The translations under genes were made by a program, and so were the position numbers. A model generated the notes under the pieces. That model was not told where the DNA came from, did no database searches, and worked only from the letters and a program-made list of their open reading frames with translations. A stretch of DNA of 64,000 bases from Lampris incognitus (Eukaryota; Chordata; Actinopteri; Lampriformes; Lampridae). Location of the stretch: contig NC_079219.1 of NCBI RefSeq assembly GCF_029633865.1, positions 10,443,306-10,507,305 on the forward strand. The letters run 5' to 3'. This document shows positions 23,190 through 32,784 of this stretch, in pieces (position 1 is the stretch's first letter; the number at the start of each line of letters is the position of its first letter).

Positions 23190-24856
23190 TGTCTGTGTAT
23201 CAGTCTATCAATCCACATACAGTGCATCCGGAAAGTATTCACACCCCTTCACTTTCCCCACATTTTGTTATGTTACAGCCTTATTCCAAAATGGATTAAA
23301 TTATTTTTTTCTCATCAATCTACACACAATACTCCATAATGACAAAGTGAAAAAGGTTTTGTAGAAATTTTTGCAAATTTATAAAAAAATACAAAATTGA
23401 AATATTGCATGTACATAAGTATTCACACTCTTTGCTATGACACTCAAAATTGAGCTCAGGTTTATCCTGTTTCCACTGATCATCCTTGAAATCTTTCTAC
23501 ATCTGGATTGGAGTCCACCTGTAGTAAATTCAATTGATTGGACATGATTTGGAAAGGCACACACCTGTCTATATAAGGTCCCACTGTTGACATGCATGTC
23601 AGAGCAGAAACCAAGCCATGAAGTCAAAGGAATTGTCTGTGGACCTCCGAGACAGGATTGTATCGAGGCACAGATCTGGGGAAGGGTACAAAACAATTCC
23701 TACAGCTTTGAAGGTCCCGAAGAGCACAGTGGTCTCCATCATTCGTAAATGGAAGAAGTTTGGATCCACCAGGACTCTTCCTAGAGCTGGCCGCCCAGCC
23801 AAACTGAGCAATCAGGGGAGAAGGGCCTTGGTCAGGGAGGTGACCAAGAACCCGATGGTCACTCTGACAGAGCTCCAGCGTTCCTCTGTGGAGATGGGAG
23901 AACCTTCCAGAAGGACAACCATCTCTGCAGCACTCCACTAATCAGGCCTTTATGGTAGAGTGGCCAGACGGAAGCCTCTGCTCAGTAAAAGGCACATAAC
24001 AGCCTGCTTGGAGTTTGCCAGAAAGCACCTAAAGGACTCTCAGACCATGAGAAACAATATTCTCTGGTCTGATGAAACCAAGATTGAACTCTTTGGCCTG
24101 AATGCCAAACGTCACGTCTGGAGGAAACCAGGCACCTCTCATCACCTTGCTAATACCATCCCTACAGTGAAGCATGTTGGTGGCAGCATCATGCTGTGGG
24201 GATGTTCTTCAGCGGCAGGAACTGGGAGACTAGTCAGGATCGAGGGAAAGATGAATGGAGCAAAGTACAGAGATCCTTGACGTAAACCTGCTCCAGAGCG
24301 CTCAGGACCTCAGACAAGGGCGAAGGTTTACCCTTCAACACGACAACGACCCTAAGCACACAGCCAAGACAATGAAGGAGTGGCTTCGGGACAAGTCTGT
24401 GAATGTCCTTCAGTGGCCCAGCCAGAGCACAGACTTGAACCCCATTGAACATCTCTGGAAAGACCTGAAAATAGCTGTGCAGCGACGCTCCCCATCTAAC
24501 CTTACAGAGCTCGAGAGGATCTGCAGAGAAGAATGGGAGAAATACCCCAAATATAGGTGTGCCAAGCTTGTAGCTTCATACCCAAGAAGACTTGAGGCTG
24601 TAATCGCTGCCAAGGGTGCCTCAACCAAGTACTGAGTAAAGGGTGTGAATACTTATGGACATGCAATATTTCAGTTTTTCATTTTTAATAAATTTGCAAA
24701 AATTTCTACAAAACCTTTTTCGCTTTGTCATTATGGGGTATTGTATGTAGATTGATGAGAAAAAAGGAATTGAATCCATTTTGGAATAAGGCTGTAACAT
24801 AACACAATGTGAGGAAAGTGAAGGGGTGTGAATACTTTCCGGATGCACTGTATTTT

Positions 24857-24909
<53 letters not shown>

Positions 24910-25003
24910 TCCCACAGACCAAGTATTTGAGGTGAAACATCTTCTGGCTCCAGTCTGAGTCCCGTCTCTTCCCTCAGCTCTCTGAGACCTGCATCCAGGA
25001 GCT

Positions 25004-25088
<85 letters not shown>

Positions 25089-25421
25089 GTGTTAATCTAA
25101 AATGCTGTAAGAGAAAGTAAATCTTTTCTTTATTTAATATTTTGTGCTAATTTCATCTAAGTAATATTTTTATTCTTCTATTTGCAAACATTTTCTGCCA
25201 AAGAACCAACACTGGAATCAGACAGACTTTAAAAAAATAGAACTAGACTGGTTTTATTACAACTGAATATGGTACTTACCTCCTCATCCAGTTCCACATG
25301 TCCTCCTGAAAAACCAAAACCAATCCAGCCATCAGTACTAGAAACAAATCAACAAGTCCTGCTGGGATCCTTCACCTCCTGACTAGAATAACGCTCACTT
25401 CCAATATTTCCAGCATTACCA

Positions 25422-25498
<77 letters not shown>

Positions 25499-28400
25499 GT
25501 CTGTCTGTCTGTCTGTCTGTCTACATGAAATGTTAAACATTGAGCTCACAGTCCTGTTTCTGTTGTCTGTGTTTCTGTTGTCTGTGTTTTTCTCTATCTC
25601 AGTTCATTTTAATTCAGCTTTATTGGCATTACTTAATCAGCATGTGTGTTGCCATAGTCAAACCAGACACTCTTATATAAAGAGGGGCAGTAATACTATG
25701 ACACGTGTCATATGGAAATAATAATAATAATAATAATAATATGATGTAATCAGGACTGTCAGTATTGCTCTGTCTGACCTGGAGGGACCCACACATTGGG
25801 GAAAATGCGGAGTCCTTTGGCTCTACGTGTTAACAGCACTCTCTGATTGGCTGACTGCAGGAGAATAGCCACGCCCACATCTACACCCCGGCGCTGTACA
25901 TCCTGTGAGATTTCAGCACCCTCAGTGACTGGCAGATGTTTGAATGGACAGAATGCAGGCCTCTGAAAGACATAATGACAATACTAATCATTCATTCGTT
26001 TATTCATCATCAGCCGCTTCTCCGGGGTCGGGTCGCGGTGGCAGCAAGCTAAGTAGGGCACTCCAGACGTCCCTCTCCCCAGCAACACCCTCCAGCTCCT
26101 CCTGAGGGATCCCAAGATGTTTCCAGACCAGACTGCACATGAAGCCCCTCCAGTGAGTTCTGGGTCTACCCTGGGGTCTCCCCCCAGTTGGCCGTGCCCA
26201 GTAAACCCCCAAAGGAAGGCGCCCAGGAGGCATCCTAATCAGATGCCCGAACCATCTCAACTGGCTCCTTTCAATGCCAAGGAGCAGCGGCTCTACTCCA
26301 AGCTCCCTCCGGATGTCTGAGCTCCTCACCCTATCTCTAAGGCTGAGCCCAGACACCCTACGGAGGAATCTCATTTCAGCCGCTTGTATCCGCGATCTCA
26401 CCCTTTTGGTCACTACTCAAAGCTTATGACCATAGGTGAGGGTTGGAACGAAGATTGACTGGTAAATTAATACTAATAATGACTAATAATAATAATAATG
26501 ATAATAACAATAATAATAATGAATGGACAACGAAGATTTTGGTTCCTGAACACTTTTGGGTGTATTTTATGGATTTTGGGCTGCTGATCATGAAAACATC
26601 TTAAAATTTTCCTATCACATACTGTTTTGCAGCTATAACCTATTTTTGTGATTTCCCATCATGTTTTAAGTCTACTAGTATATTGCCCACAAAGCAAGCA
26701 GTTTTGGTCAGTCCAAGCATGCCTGGGCATGCACTCAGTGTAGGTGCTATGCAGATGTAGCATGCCTGGGCATACTTAGTCAGGTTAGATGCTGGCAGAC
26801 AGGCTATAAAAGCTGCTCACACTTACAGATGCCATTTGGACACATGGTGATGCACATGTTCTTCAGACAAGAGCATAGTGAGTATACTTAATAGGGTTTA
26901 TTGTCTTCAGGAAGATTTAATACAGCAGAAATGTATCGTCAGTGTTGCAACAGCTGTGATACATCCTGCTACGTCTGTGGCGAGTACACTCTTAAGGCTC
27001 AAAGATTCACCATGGCTGCACTTATTAAGAAAGCATATTAGCTCTACATTGGATGTAAAATTGGTGACCAAGAGAAACTCTGGGCTCCTCACATTTGTTG
27101 TGCAACATGTGCAGTCAACCTGAGAGCCTGGCTCAGAGGTACTCGGAAGTCAACGCCATTTACAGTCCCAATGATATGGCAAGAACAGAAGGATCATGTG
27201 ATGGACTGTTACTTCTGTCTGACCAATGTATCTGGCCTCTCTACTAAAAATAAGAAATCTATTGAATACCCCAATCTGCCTTCCAGTCATGAGACCAGTG
27301 CCACATGACGACAGTTTGCCAGGACCAAAGCCACCAGAGATGGAGCCTAGCTGAAGCAGATGAAGATGCCACAACACATGAACCAGATGTGGAAAACGAC
27401 ACCGATCCAGATGTTGAACCCTTTATGCCTGGTTATCCTAATCTGATAACACAGCCAGAATTAAATGACCTGGTCAGGGACTTAGATTTTTCAGAAGCTA
27501 AAGCAGGACTACTGGTTCAAGACTGCAAGGACGGGGTTTTCTGTCACCAGGTACAAAAATTTCTGTTTCGGAACCGTCAAGAACATTTGACAAACTTCTT
27601 TACGCAGGTTGACAACCTCTGTTTCTGCACTGACATTGATGGATTGTTCATGGCTTTGGGTTGTGTGCATGACCCACAACAATGGTGTCTTTTTTATAGA
27701 TTCGTCAAAATTAAGTCTGAAAGCTACCCTGTTACACAACGGCAATGTCCACCCTTCAGTACTCACTGGCTATGCAGCCCACATGAAAGAAACCTACAAT
27801 AACATGGACCTGTTGTTGAAACACATACAGTACACCAATTACGACTGGAACGTTTGCGGTGATCTAAAAGTATTGGCTACTAGGACTGCAGCTCGGATAT
27901 ACAAAGTACTGTTGTTTCCTTTGTGGATGGGACAGCCGTGTAAAGAGTCACATTACATTAATTAAGAACTGGCCACTCTGTAAGCATTTCGTTCCAGGGC
28001 AGAACAGTGTGGCACATAAACTACTTGTCGACCCAGCACAGATATTTCTGCTTCCTCTTCATACAAAACTCGGATTGATGAAAATTTTTGCAGAAGCAAT
28101 GAAGAAGGAAGGTGATGGATTTTGCTATTGGAGACAGATGTTTCCAAGTATAACCTTTAGATTAAGGAAGGCATTTTTGTTTCATCAGTGACAGGTAGTG
28201 CTAGTGGGGCCTGAGAAAACAGCATGGGAGGTATTTAAGGATGTTGTTGAGAATTGTCTTGGTAACTACAGAGCACCAAACTACACTGAGCTGCTTGACA
28301 ACATGCTTAAAGCATACAAAACCATGAAGTGCAACAGGTCAGGAAATTAAACTGGTATGGGCATGTTTGCCAAATGGAAAGGACACTTGCAATGCACATC

Positions 28401-31400
28401 CTACAAGGCCTGGTAGACAGGACTAGGAAGAGAGGGAGACCGAGGAAAACCAGGGTAAACAACACCGGAGAATGGCTACAGATGAGCGTAGTGGAGGCGG
28501 GGAGAGCTGCGATAGATAGGGAACAGTGGAAGAGACTTGTTGAGGCATCAGCTGATCTCCTATGACCTCCATAGGTTATGGAACTGATGATGATGATGAT
28601 GATGATGATGATGCAACATGTCACTGAAAATTCATTTTCAGCGTTCACACTTGGACTTCTTCCCTGCTGATCTTGGTGCAGTCAGTGACAAACATGGTGA
28701 CAGGTTTCACCAGGACATTGCGACCATGGAAAAGAGGCATCAGGGCAACTGGAATCCATCAATGCTGAGCGACTATTGTTGGACACTGACAGGAGAGGCA
28801 CCAGATGCTGAGTACAAACCAAAATCAGCTGCAAAACATTTCAAGCTCAGTTGAACTAACACAATGTGTCAGCATCATTATGTGAGTAAACATGTTAAGT
28901 TCAATAACAGTTATTTTAATGTTTCTCCAAATTCCTATGCGATAAAGCAAATCGGAAATGACTTTTGTGTTCAGCTTGACATTGTCTATCATAATCTCTC
29001 TCTTTTTTTTCAGGGAGCAAAATGTTTGAAAAAAAAAATTGTTGTCCAGTGTTACTAACTACAGAACAGTCATAATTCTGAGATGTTGATAAAAATATGT
29101 ATCGTCACAGTGGCTAAATAAAGAAGAGGAAGGCAGACAGTGATGCGTTTACAGAAGAAGTTAAGATTTGTCTGACAGATATGACAGAACAAGCGAGTAG
29201 AAGACCTTTAGCAACAGTAAAACATTCAATAGGTAAAACTCCGATTCACTCATGTTTGTTTTTTTGTGTGGCGGTGGGGAAGGTGCTAACACAACAGCAC
29301 CGCTGACTCTGCTCATTTTGAATGGCTCTCAAACAATACCTGACCAACATCTACAGAGGAGACATCCACTTCAATAGCTAGCATTGCTATGTCGGGTCAG
29401 TTTAGTGGCACCATGGAAGACCAGGCTGTGGTGGGATTTGCTACGCTTAAATCCGTTCCCTGGAGGTGGCTTCAGATATTGGTGTCGGTGGAACATCTCT
29501 ACTCTACACAAGCTCTGCTCAAACTCTTGTGGTCCAACGTGACTTTCGAGCAAACAAAACGTGGTGGTTGGCAGTCGGATGCAACTTGTCCGGCTTTTGT
29601 GTGTGTTGGTTTACAGAGAAAACACAATTTTAAAAAATCAAACAACTGAAAAACTGTTTTTGTTTTGTTATTCAGAGTTCTCAGTCAGCTTTGCTCTCAT
29701 TGTCTGTTGAGGGTTTCTGTTCTAGTCTCACAAAAGGATTTCCAGTCATAAAAATCCAACATGTTTGATACTATTGAGGCAGCAGAGCAGATCAGGAGGT
29801 TAAAGGCTGAATCACAGAATCATCTGGGAAGACAATAAGTTCAGATCAGCCTCAAATTGGGATGGCTCCCTCGATTCTCAAGAGGGGCAAATTGGGCCTA
29901 AAATCAGACTGATTAGGCTATCCTCTAGCATGCGCCCGGCTTAAGATGACAGTAGATAACTAACCTCTAAGCAAACACTGGCAAGTGTGTTGACTGATTT
30001 TTTTTTAATTAAAAGTGTGGTCTTTTACAAATTTAATCCATACAAGAAACTTGCAGTTTGCTTAAAGGAATAAAATTGCCCTTTCCTCCAGTCAGTCAGG
30101 ATAACATGAATCTGTTCAACAGTTTCCCCCAACAACAACTTTTTCTTTAGCGTTGTATTTTTACTTATCTAGAATTATCCATCCTACATAGCATTTACTC
30201 TAAATTACACACACACGTGCACGCGCACACACACACAATCAGTCCAGCCTCACATGATTACTATTGTGAAGGCATATGTTTGCTGTATTGGTACCTTAAG
30301 AGGGATTCCTACATCCTTCTCAGCCGCACTGATGATGAATCGATTCTCCTCCAAGACACATCTCACCACAGCCTGGTCTTCCATGGCACCGCTAAACTGA
30401 CCTGCTATACTCTGAAAAATAAGACAAAACTTTTCAGTTCTAATATGTTATAAATATGACAAAATTAGAGAATTTTTTTGGTTTAATCATGTATTTGACT
30501 ATCCCAGATATGGCCCTACCAAAAATCAATATCACAATATGACTGTCAACTAGACCATATCACTAAAACTTAACATTATTCTACAGCTAAATCCAATTTA
30601 TGAAAGACAGGGGATCTTGTACATCATTTGTGTATCAGGACTAGGAAACAATCATTTTGCATAACTTGACACTTTTTTAAAAATAAAATTCCAGTTTAAA
30701 AACCTGAGGCTATTACATGTCCACACTAGCCTATGGAAAATCCATTCAAGTGTGCTATTAGTATAATTATTCTAAACTAAAAATCCGTGAGTATACTTTC
30801 AGTTTACTTTTTAAGTACTTATCAGAGATATACTAACAAAATGATACTTAAGTATACCTACAAGTATACTACTAGTACATATTCTTGAACTTTACTTGAA
30901 GTTTACTTAATAAAATAAACGTCTAAGTATACTATTTTTTTCTGGGTGTGTTTCCTACCCACTGGTAGAAAATGTAACAACCGCTTTCTAAGGAAATATT
31001 TTGGGTTGCCTTGTCACACTATCAGCTGCTGCTTAAATGTAAAACGTAGAGATTTCATGTTAAATTATGTCTGGCTCTAAATTATGTCTGGCTCCGTCAG
31101 GCTGATCTCTGGTCCACTATGTGTTTGGAGTCCCGTGTGACAAGTACAATAGACTATTAGCAGAATATTACAGAACACAAGTAGAATAGTACAACAACAT
31201 AAAGTATATTAGTAGAATATTACAATGTTGAGTTTAACAGAATATTAATAGTTTACTACCATATAAAGTACAGAACAGATTAGTAGAGTATTACAACATA
31301 TAGTAGAACATAATATAAAATATGAAGCAGAACTGAATATTTGTAGAATATTAGAATATCAGCTTTCACAACTTATGAAACTGACCTGTACAAAGCGGGC

Positions 31401-31460
31401 ACACTGCGGGACGGCGCCGTCCTTGGAGATATGAACCAGGATCCTTCTGACTTTATCCAT
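20195..31460 (-). CDS. nudt17: Nudix hydrolase 17, complete gene in eight exons
   Basis: The coding exons are 31386-31460, 30295-30411, 25779-25962, 25280-25305, 24909-25001, 22859-22957, 20467-20600 and 20195-20378. All have AG/GT borders and matching phases. They total 912 nt, giving 303 residues. Exons 4-5 together form a perfect Nudix box ([20 protein letters not shown] then TGL), the Mg-binding site that hydrolyses nucleoside diphosphates linked to other groups. The exon 3 piece [12 protein letters not shown] and the C-terminal [13 protein letters not shown] match what I remember of vertebrate NUDT17 (human about 328 residues). The natural substrate is not settled. Start: [11 protein letters not shown] in exon 1, followed by a good donor. 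Introns are packed with transposons. Exon 5 has (TG)n before its acceptor and (GA)n after its donor. The coding frame is intact, so the gene looks functional. Confidence 0.9.
20700..21480. other. nudt17 intron 6 sequence without recognised elements
   Basis: AT-rich. From about 21280 it holds loosely repeated CCTATTATGATATT-like words, perhaps a decayed tandem array. Confidence 0.4.
21490..21570 (+). repeat. SINE family A 3' fragment
   Basis: GATAGGCTCCAGCATCCCC to GGATAATGGATAG only: the last part of the body and the tail. Confidence 0.8.
21820..21910. repeat. Imperfect (GACA/GATA)n microsatellite
   Basis: Interspersed AGACAG, ATAAACAG and AGATAG units. Confidence 0.9.
21920..22300 (+). pseudogene. 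L1-type LINE ORF2 C-terminus
   Basis: Reading plus, with one frame change near 22030, gives [11 protein letters not shown] and then [40 protein letters not shown] and TWQP. This is the usual ORF2 end of fish L1 elements. The 3' UTR is interrupted by the mini Penelope element at 22311 and resumes at 22499, ending near 22790 in an A-rich stretch. Confidence 0.7.
22311..22487. mobile_element. 177-bp mini Penelope-like element with 11-bp target duplication
   Basis: The duplication CTGACCTCCCT at 22300-22310 and 22488-22498 defines the ends. The insert contains one arm of the Penelope-like element found at 61.7-62.9 kb. It closes with TTCAATTCCTTTGGA, an inverted copy of its own inner TCCAAAGGAACTGAA. 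No protein is encoded. Confidence 0.8.
22395..22434 (-). ncRNA. Degenerate hammerhead motif in mini Penelope element
   Basis: The minus strand keeps stem II GCCTC/GAGGC, GAAAC and GTC, but the core box reads TTGATGA instead of CTGANGA. The conserved first C is lost. Confidence 0.45.
22527..22593. repeat. (GT)n microsatellite
   Basis: More than 30 GT units in the L1 3' UTR. Confidence 0.95.
22796..22857. repeat. (AAAC)n/(ACAG)n tract abutting nudt17 exon 6 donor
   Basis: An L1-like A-rich tail passes into ACAG repeats. On the gene strand the donor GTATCTGTCTGTC runs straight into the (TGTC)n repeat. Confidence 0.85.
23012..23190. repeat. (CA)n at 23012-23056 and (GT)n at 23137-23190
   Basis: Two oppositely phased dinucleotide tracts just 5' of the Tc1 element, about 80 bp apart; as RNA they could pair. 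Confidence 0.9.
23220..24850 (+). mobile_element. Tc1-like transposon, full length, in nudt17 intron 5
   Basis: The ends CAGTGCATCCGGAAAGTATT and its complement lie within TA dinucleotides at 23218-23219 and 24851-24852, the Tc1/mariner target. The inverted repeats are long (about 200 bp, including the GACAAAGTGAAAAAGGTTTT region). Length is 1631 bp, normal for the group. It lies antisense to nudt17. Confidence 0.95.
23618..24635 (+). pseudogene. Tc1 transposase, disabled by a nonsense codon and a frameshift
   Basis: The N-terminal paired-like helix-turn-helix is intact ([37 protein letters not shown]) with the GRP hook region RAGRPAKL. The catalytic domain shows [11 protein letters not shown] (first D), [10 protein letters not shown] (second D) and [13 protein letters not shown] (E of the DD34E triad). 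An in-frame TAA interrupts the reading near 23939-23941. A small deletion near 24270 shifts the frame between KMNGAKYR and LLQSAQDLR. All catalytic acids survive, so inactivation is recent and due to the two breaks. The element may still be moved by a transposase supplied from elsewhere. Confidence 0.92.
24857..24906. repeat. (TC)n microsatellite at nudt17 exon 5 donor
   Basis: On the gene strand, the donor GTGAGA continues directly as (GA)n for about 50 bp and then meets the Tc1 element. Confidence 0.95.
25009..25086. repeat. (CA)n microsatellite forming nudt17 exon 5 acceptor tract
   Basis: On the gene strand this is about 39 TG units ending 7 bp from the AG of the exon 5 acceptor (TGTTTGAG|CTC). 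It replaces a normal polypyrimidine tract. Confidence 0.95.
25422..25522. repeat. (TATC)n then (TGTC)n microsatellite
   Basis: About 19 TATC units followed by six TGTC units. Confidence 0.95.
25985..26450 (-). pseudogene. LINE reverse transcriptase C-terminus (family S)
   Basis: The minus frame encodes [59 protein letters not shown] and a C-terminal [20 protein letters not shown], followed by an ATTC/GAAT-type tail. Other copies lie at 46.4 kb (plus) and 59.2 kb (minus). It sits in nudt17 intron 2. Confidence 0.8.
26705..26845 (+). promoter_or_regulatory. TATA-containing promoter-like region of the intronic multicopy gene
   Basis: A direct repeat of AGCATGCCTGGGCAT about 40 bp apart is followed by GGCTATAAAAGCTGCTC (near 26810). 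This is about 120 bp upstream of the ATG of the decayed gene. The arrangement suggests upstream elements plus a TATA box; it is inference only. Confidence 0.4.
26931..28857 (+). pseudogene. Decayed multicopy, transposon-like gene of unknown function
   Basis: The start [17 protein letters not shown] shows a CxxC/CxxxC zinc-binding-like cluster. It is followed downstream by [73 protein letters not shown] and, after the inserted [24 protein letters not shown] and [18 protein letters not shown]. From memory, similar proteins occur in many copies in insects, cnidarians and some fish, which suggests a mobile-element origin. The biochemical role is unknown to me. Reading frame changes at least four times, and an early TAG lies near 27040. 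It lies antisense to nudt17 in intron 2 and has no obvious terminal repeats. Confidence 0.6.
28337..28611 (+). mobile_element. Truncated LINE inserted into the multicopy gene, 7-bp target duplication
   Basis: TGCAACA at 28330-28336 and 28612-28618 flanks the insert. It encodes a LINE C-terminus ([34 protein letters not shown]) and ends in a (GAT)n tail. Removing it reconnects the KCN and MSLK parts of the host gene in the same frame. Confidence 0.85.
28870..29385. other. No gene recognised
   Basis: nudt17 intron 2 sequence; nothing supportable. Confidence 0.4.
29391..29445 (+). pseudogene. Inverted partial copy of nudt17 exon 2
   Basis: About 45 bp from GGTCAGTTTAGTGGCACC to GACCAGGCTGTGGTG match nudt17 exon 2 (30295-30411) with few differences but on the opposite strand. 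It encodes the QFSG-MEDQAVV peptide and lies about 0.9 kb from the real exon, in intron 2. Confidence 0.75.
29446..30290. other. No gene recognised
   Basis: Intron 2 sequence with a short CA-rich run near 30209-30238 and a possible MITE fragment around 29830-29945. Confidence 0.4.
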
Positions 31461-31916
31461 AGTTTAAGTTAAATGACAGGCAAGGAGATGAACGGTGACA
31501 ACTCAACAAAAAAAATCGCCATGAAGTACTGACACTCTGAAACATGACATTATGATTTCATGACAGCGGGTCATCTGGTCTGCACCTTATATTGCCATTA
31601 TTAACCATCTTAAACTCTGGCTCAATATTTCATCGAATCAGCTGCCGCGGAAATCAAGCAGACGCCTGAAGACGCTCCAGCATCAGAAGATTAATAGTTC
31701 CTTCCCCGCTGGTCCGCGACCGGTGGTCGGAAGCATTTAACCAAACACCGCCGTGTGCAACGGGAAAATAGACCCGACGGGTTTCCGTTCTGTGGCGCTT
31801 GAACCGGTGGCGGTGACGGTTTCGCTGTTTTTACTGTGAGGGGTTAAGAGTTTGGGTGTATTTTGCGATCTGAAATCCGGTATTTATTTGGAGGTTATCT
31901 CTGCGTGACCGGCTTC
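31461..31916 (-). promoter_or_regulatory. nudt17: Probable native promoter and 5' UTR region of nudt17
   Basis: This stretch between the nudt17 ATG and the retroviral LTR is the only CpG-richer sequence upstream of the gene (CCGCGACCGGTGG, CCGACGGG). No TATA box is evident. It is only 456 bp long because the retrovirus inserted immediately upstream. Confidence 0.4.
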
Positions 31917-32415
31917 TGTTGAGAGACACCTTCGTGGTCCTCGTCCCCGAGTCCGTTGACGTGAGAAAAACAGCCACCACGTTTTAGGAGATTAAACTGA
32001 TTTTATTGAGTACAGATCTGGAGACACACTCTGCCAATCCGTTGTGTGTGTGTCTGACTTTGTGTATTCTGGTGGGTTAAATAGGCCCCCCTTTTTCTCC
32101 TTTACGCCACATATGGCCTTGATTTTCCTGTCCAATATGTTCGGTCAATGCAACCTTTCATGGCTGAGCTTCAGGGAGTGCTCATCCTATTTGGACATAC
32201 AGATCTTAGCCGGGGGCCCTCCTTGTACCAGGCACGGTGTCTCTCCCAAGGCCCCAGGGGAGGGCAACCCCCTCCCCTACCCACATTCCGTGCGAGGCAT
32301 GCAGTATATTTCGTCTACATGAGTGTGTCTTCTTCACCCTCTGTTCTGGTTACATACATTGGTTACATACAGAGTAATACACATACACTCGGGTTATTTT
32401 TAGTATCACTTAACA
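31917..32415 (-). repeat. 3' LTR of the endogenous retrovirus
   Basis: 499 bp with terminal TGTT...AACA. On minus it has a TATA-like TATTTAA (about 32074-32080) and an AATAAA signal (32002-32007). It faces nudt17 in the same orientation. Confidence 0.93.
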
Positions 32416-32426
32416 ATTCCCCTTTT
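32416..32426 (-). other. Polypurine tract
   Basis: AAAAGGGGAAT on the minus strand immediately precedes the 3' LTR, the expected plus-strand primer site. Confidence 0.85.
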
Positions 32427-32784
32427 GATCTCCACTAAGGAGATCACTAAAAGGCTTCTAATTCATGTTCTAAGGGGTTCAGGGCTAACAGGGGCATCAT
32501 AGGGGGCGGTAGTTCCCCGTCTTTACGCTCGATAGCCGTGATGATGAGCCGGTTTACCAGGGAACGCAGGCAGGGTATGAAGCAACAACCGCAAGTTGCT
32601 AGTATAGCCAGGAATATGGCGAGGGAAAGGAGGAGGGATATTACAATACCCTTCCACTTGCCAAATAGGGAAACGAGCCATCTTTCAAACGGGTTGGCAA
32701 TCCCAGAGTGCTCTTGCATGGTTTGTGATAATGCCATCAGACCCTCGAGGGCTCCTGTAACAGATCCATCTGGGGCGGTGTTAT

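Noticed and set aside
23012-23190. CA and GT tracts as a possible replication origin or Z-DNA control element
   Set aside because: Such tracts are frequent in fish introns and nothing else supports a function.
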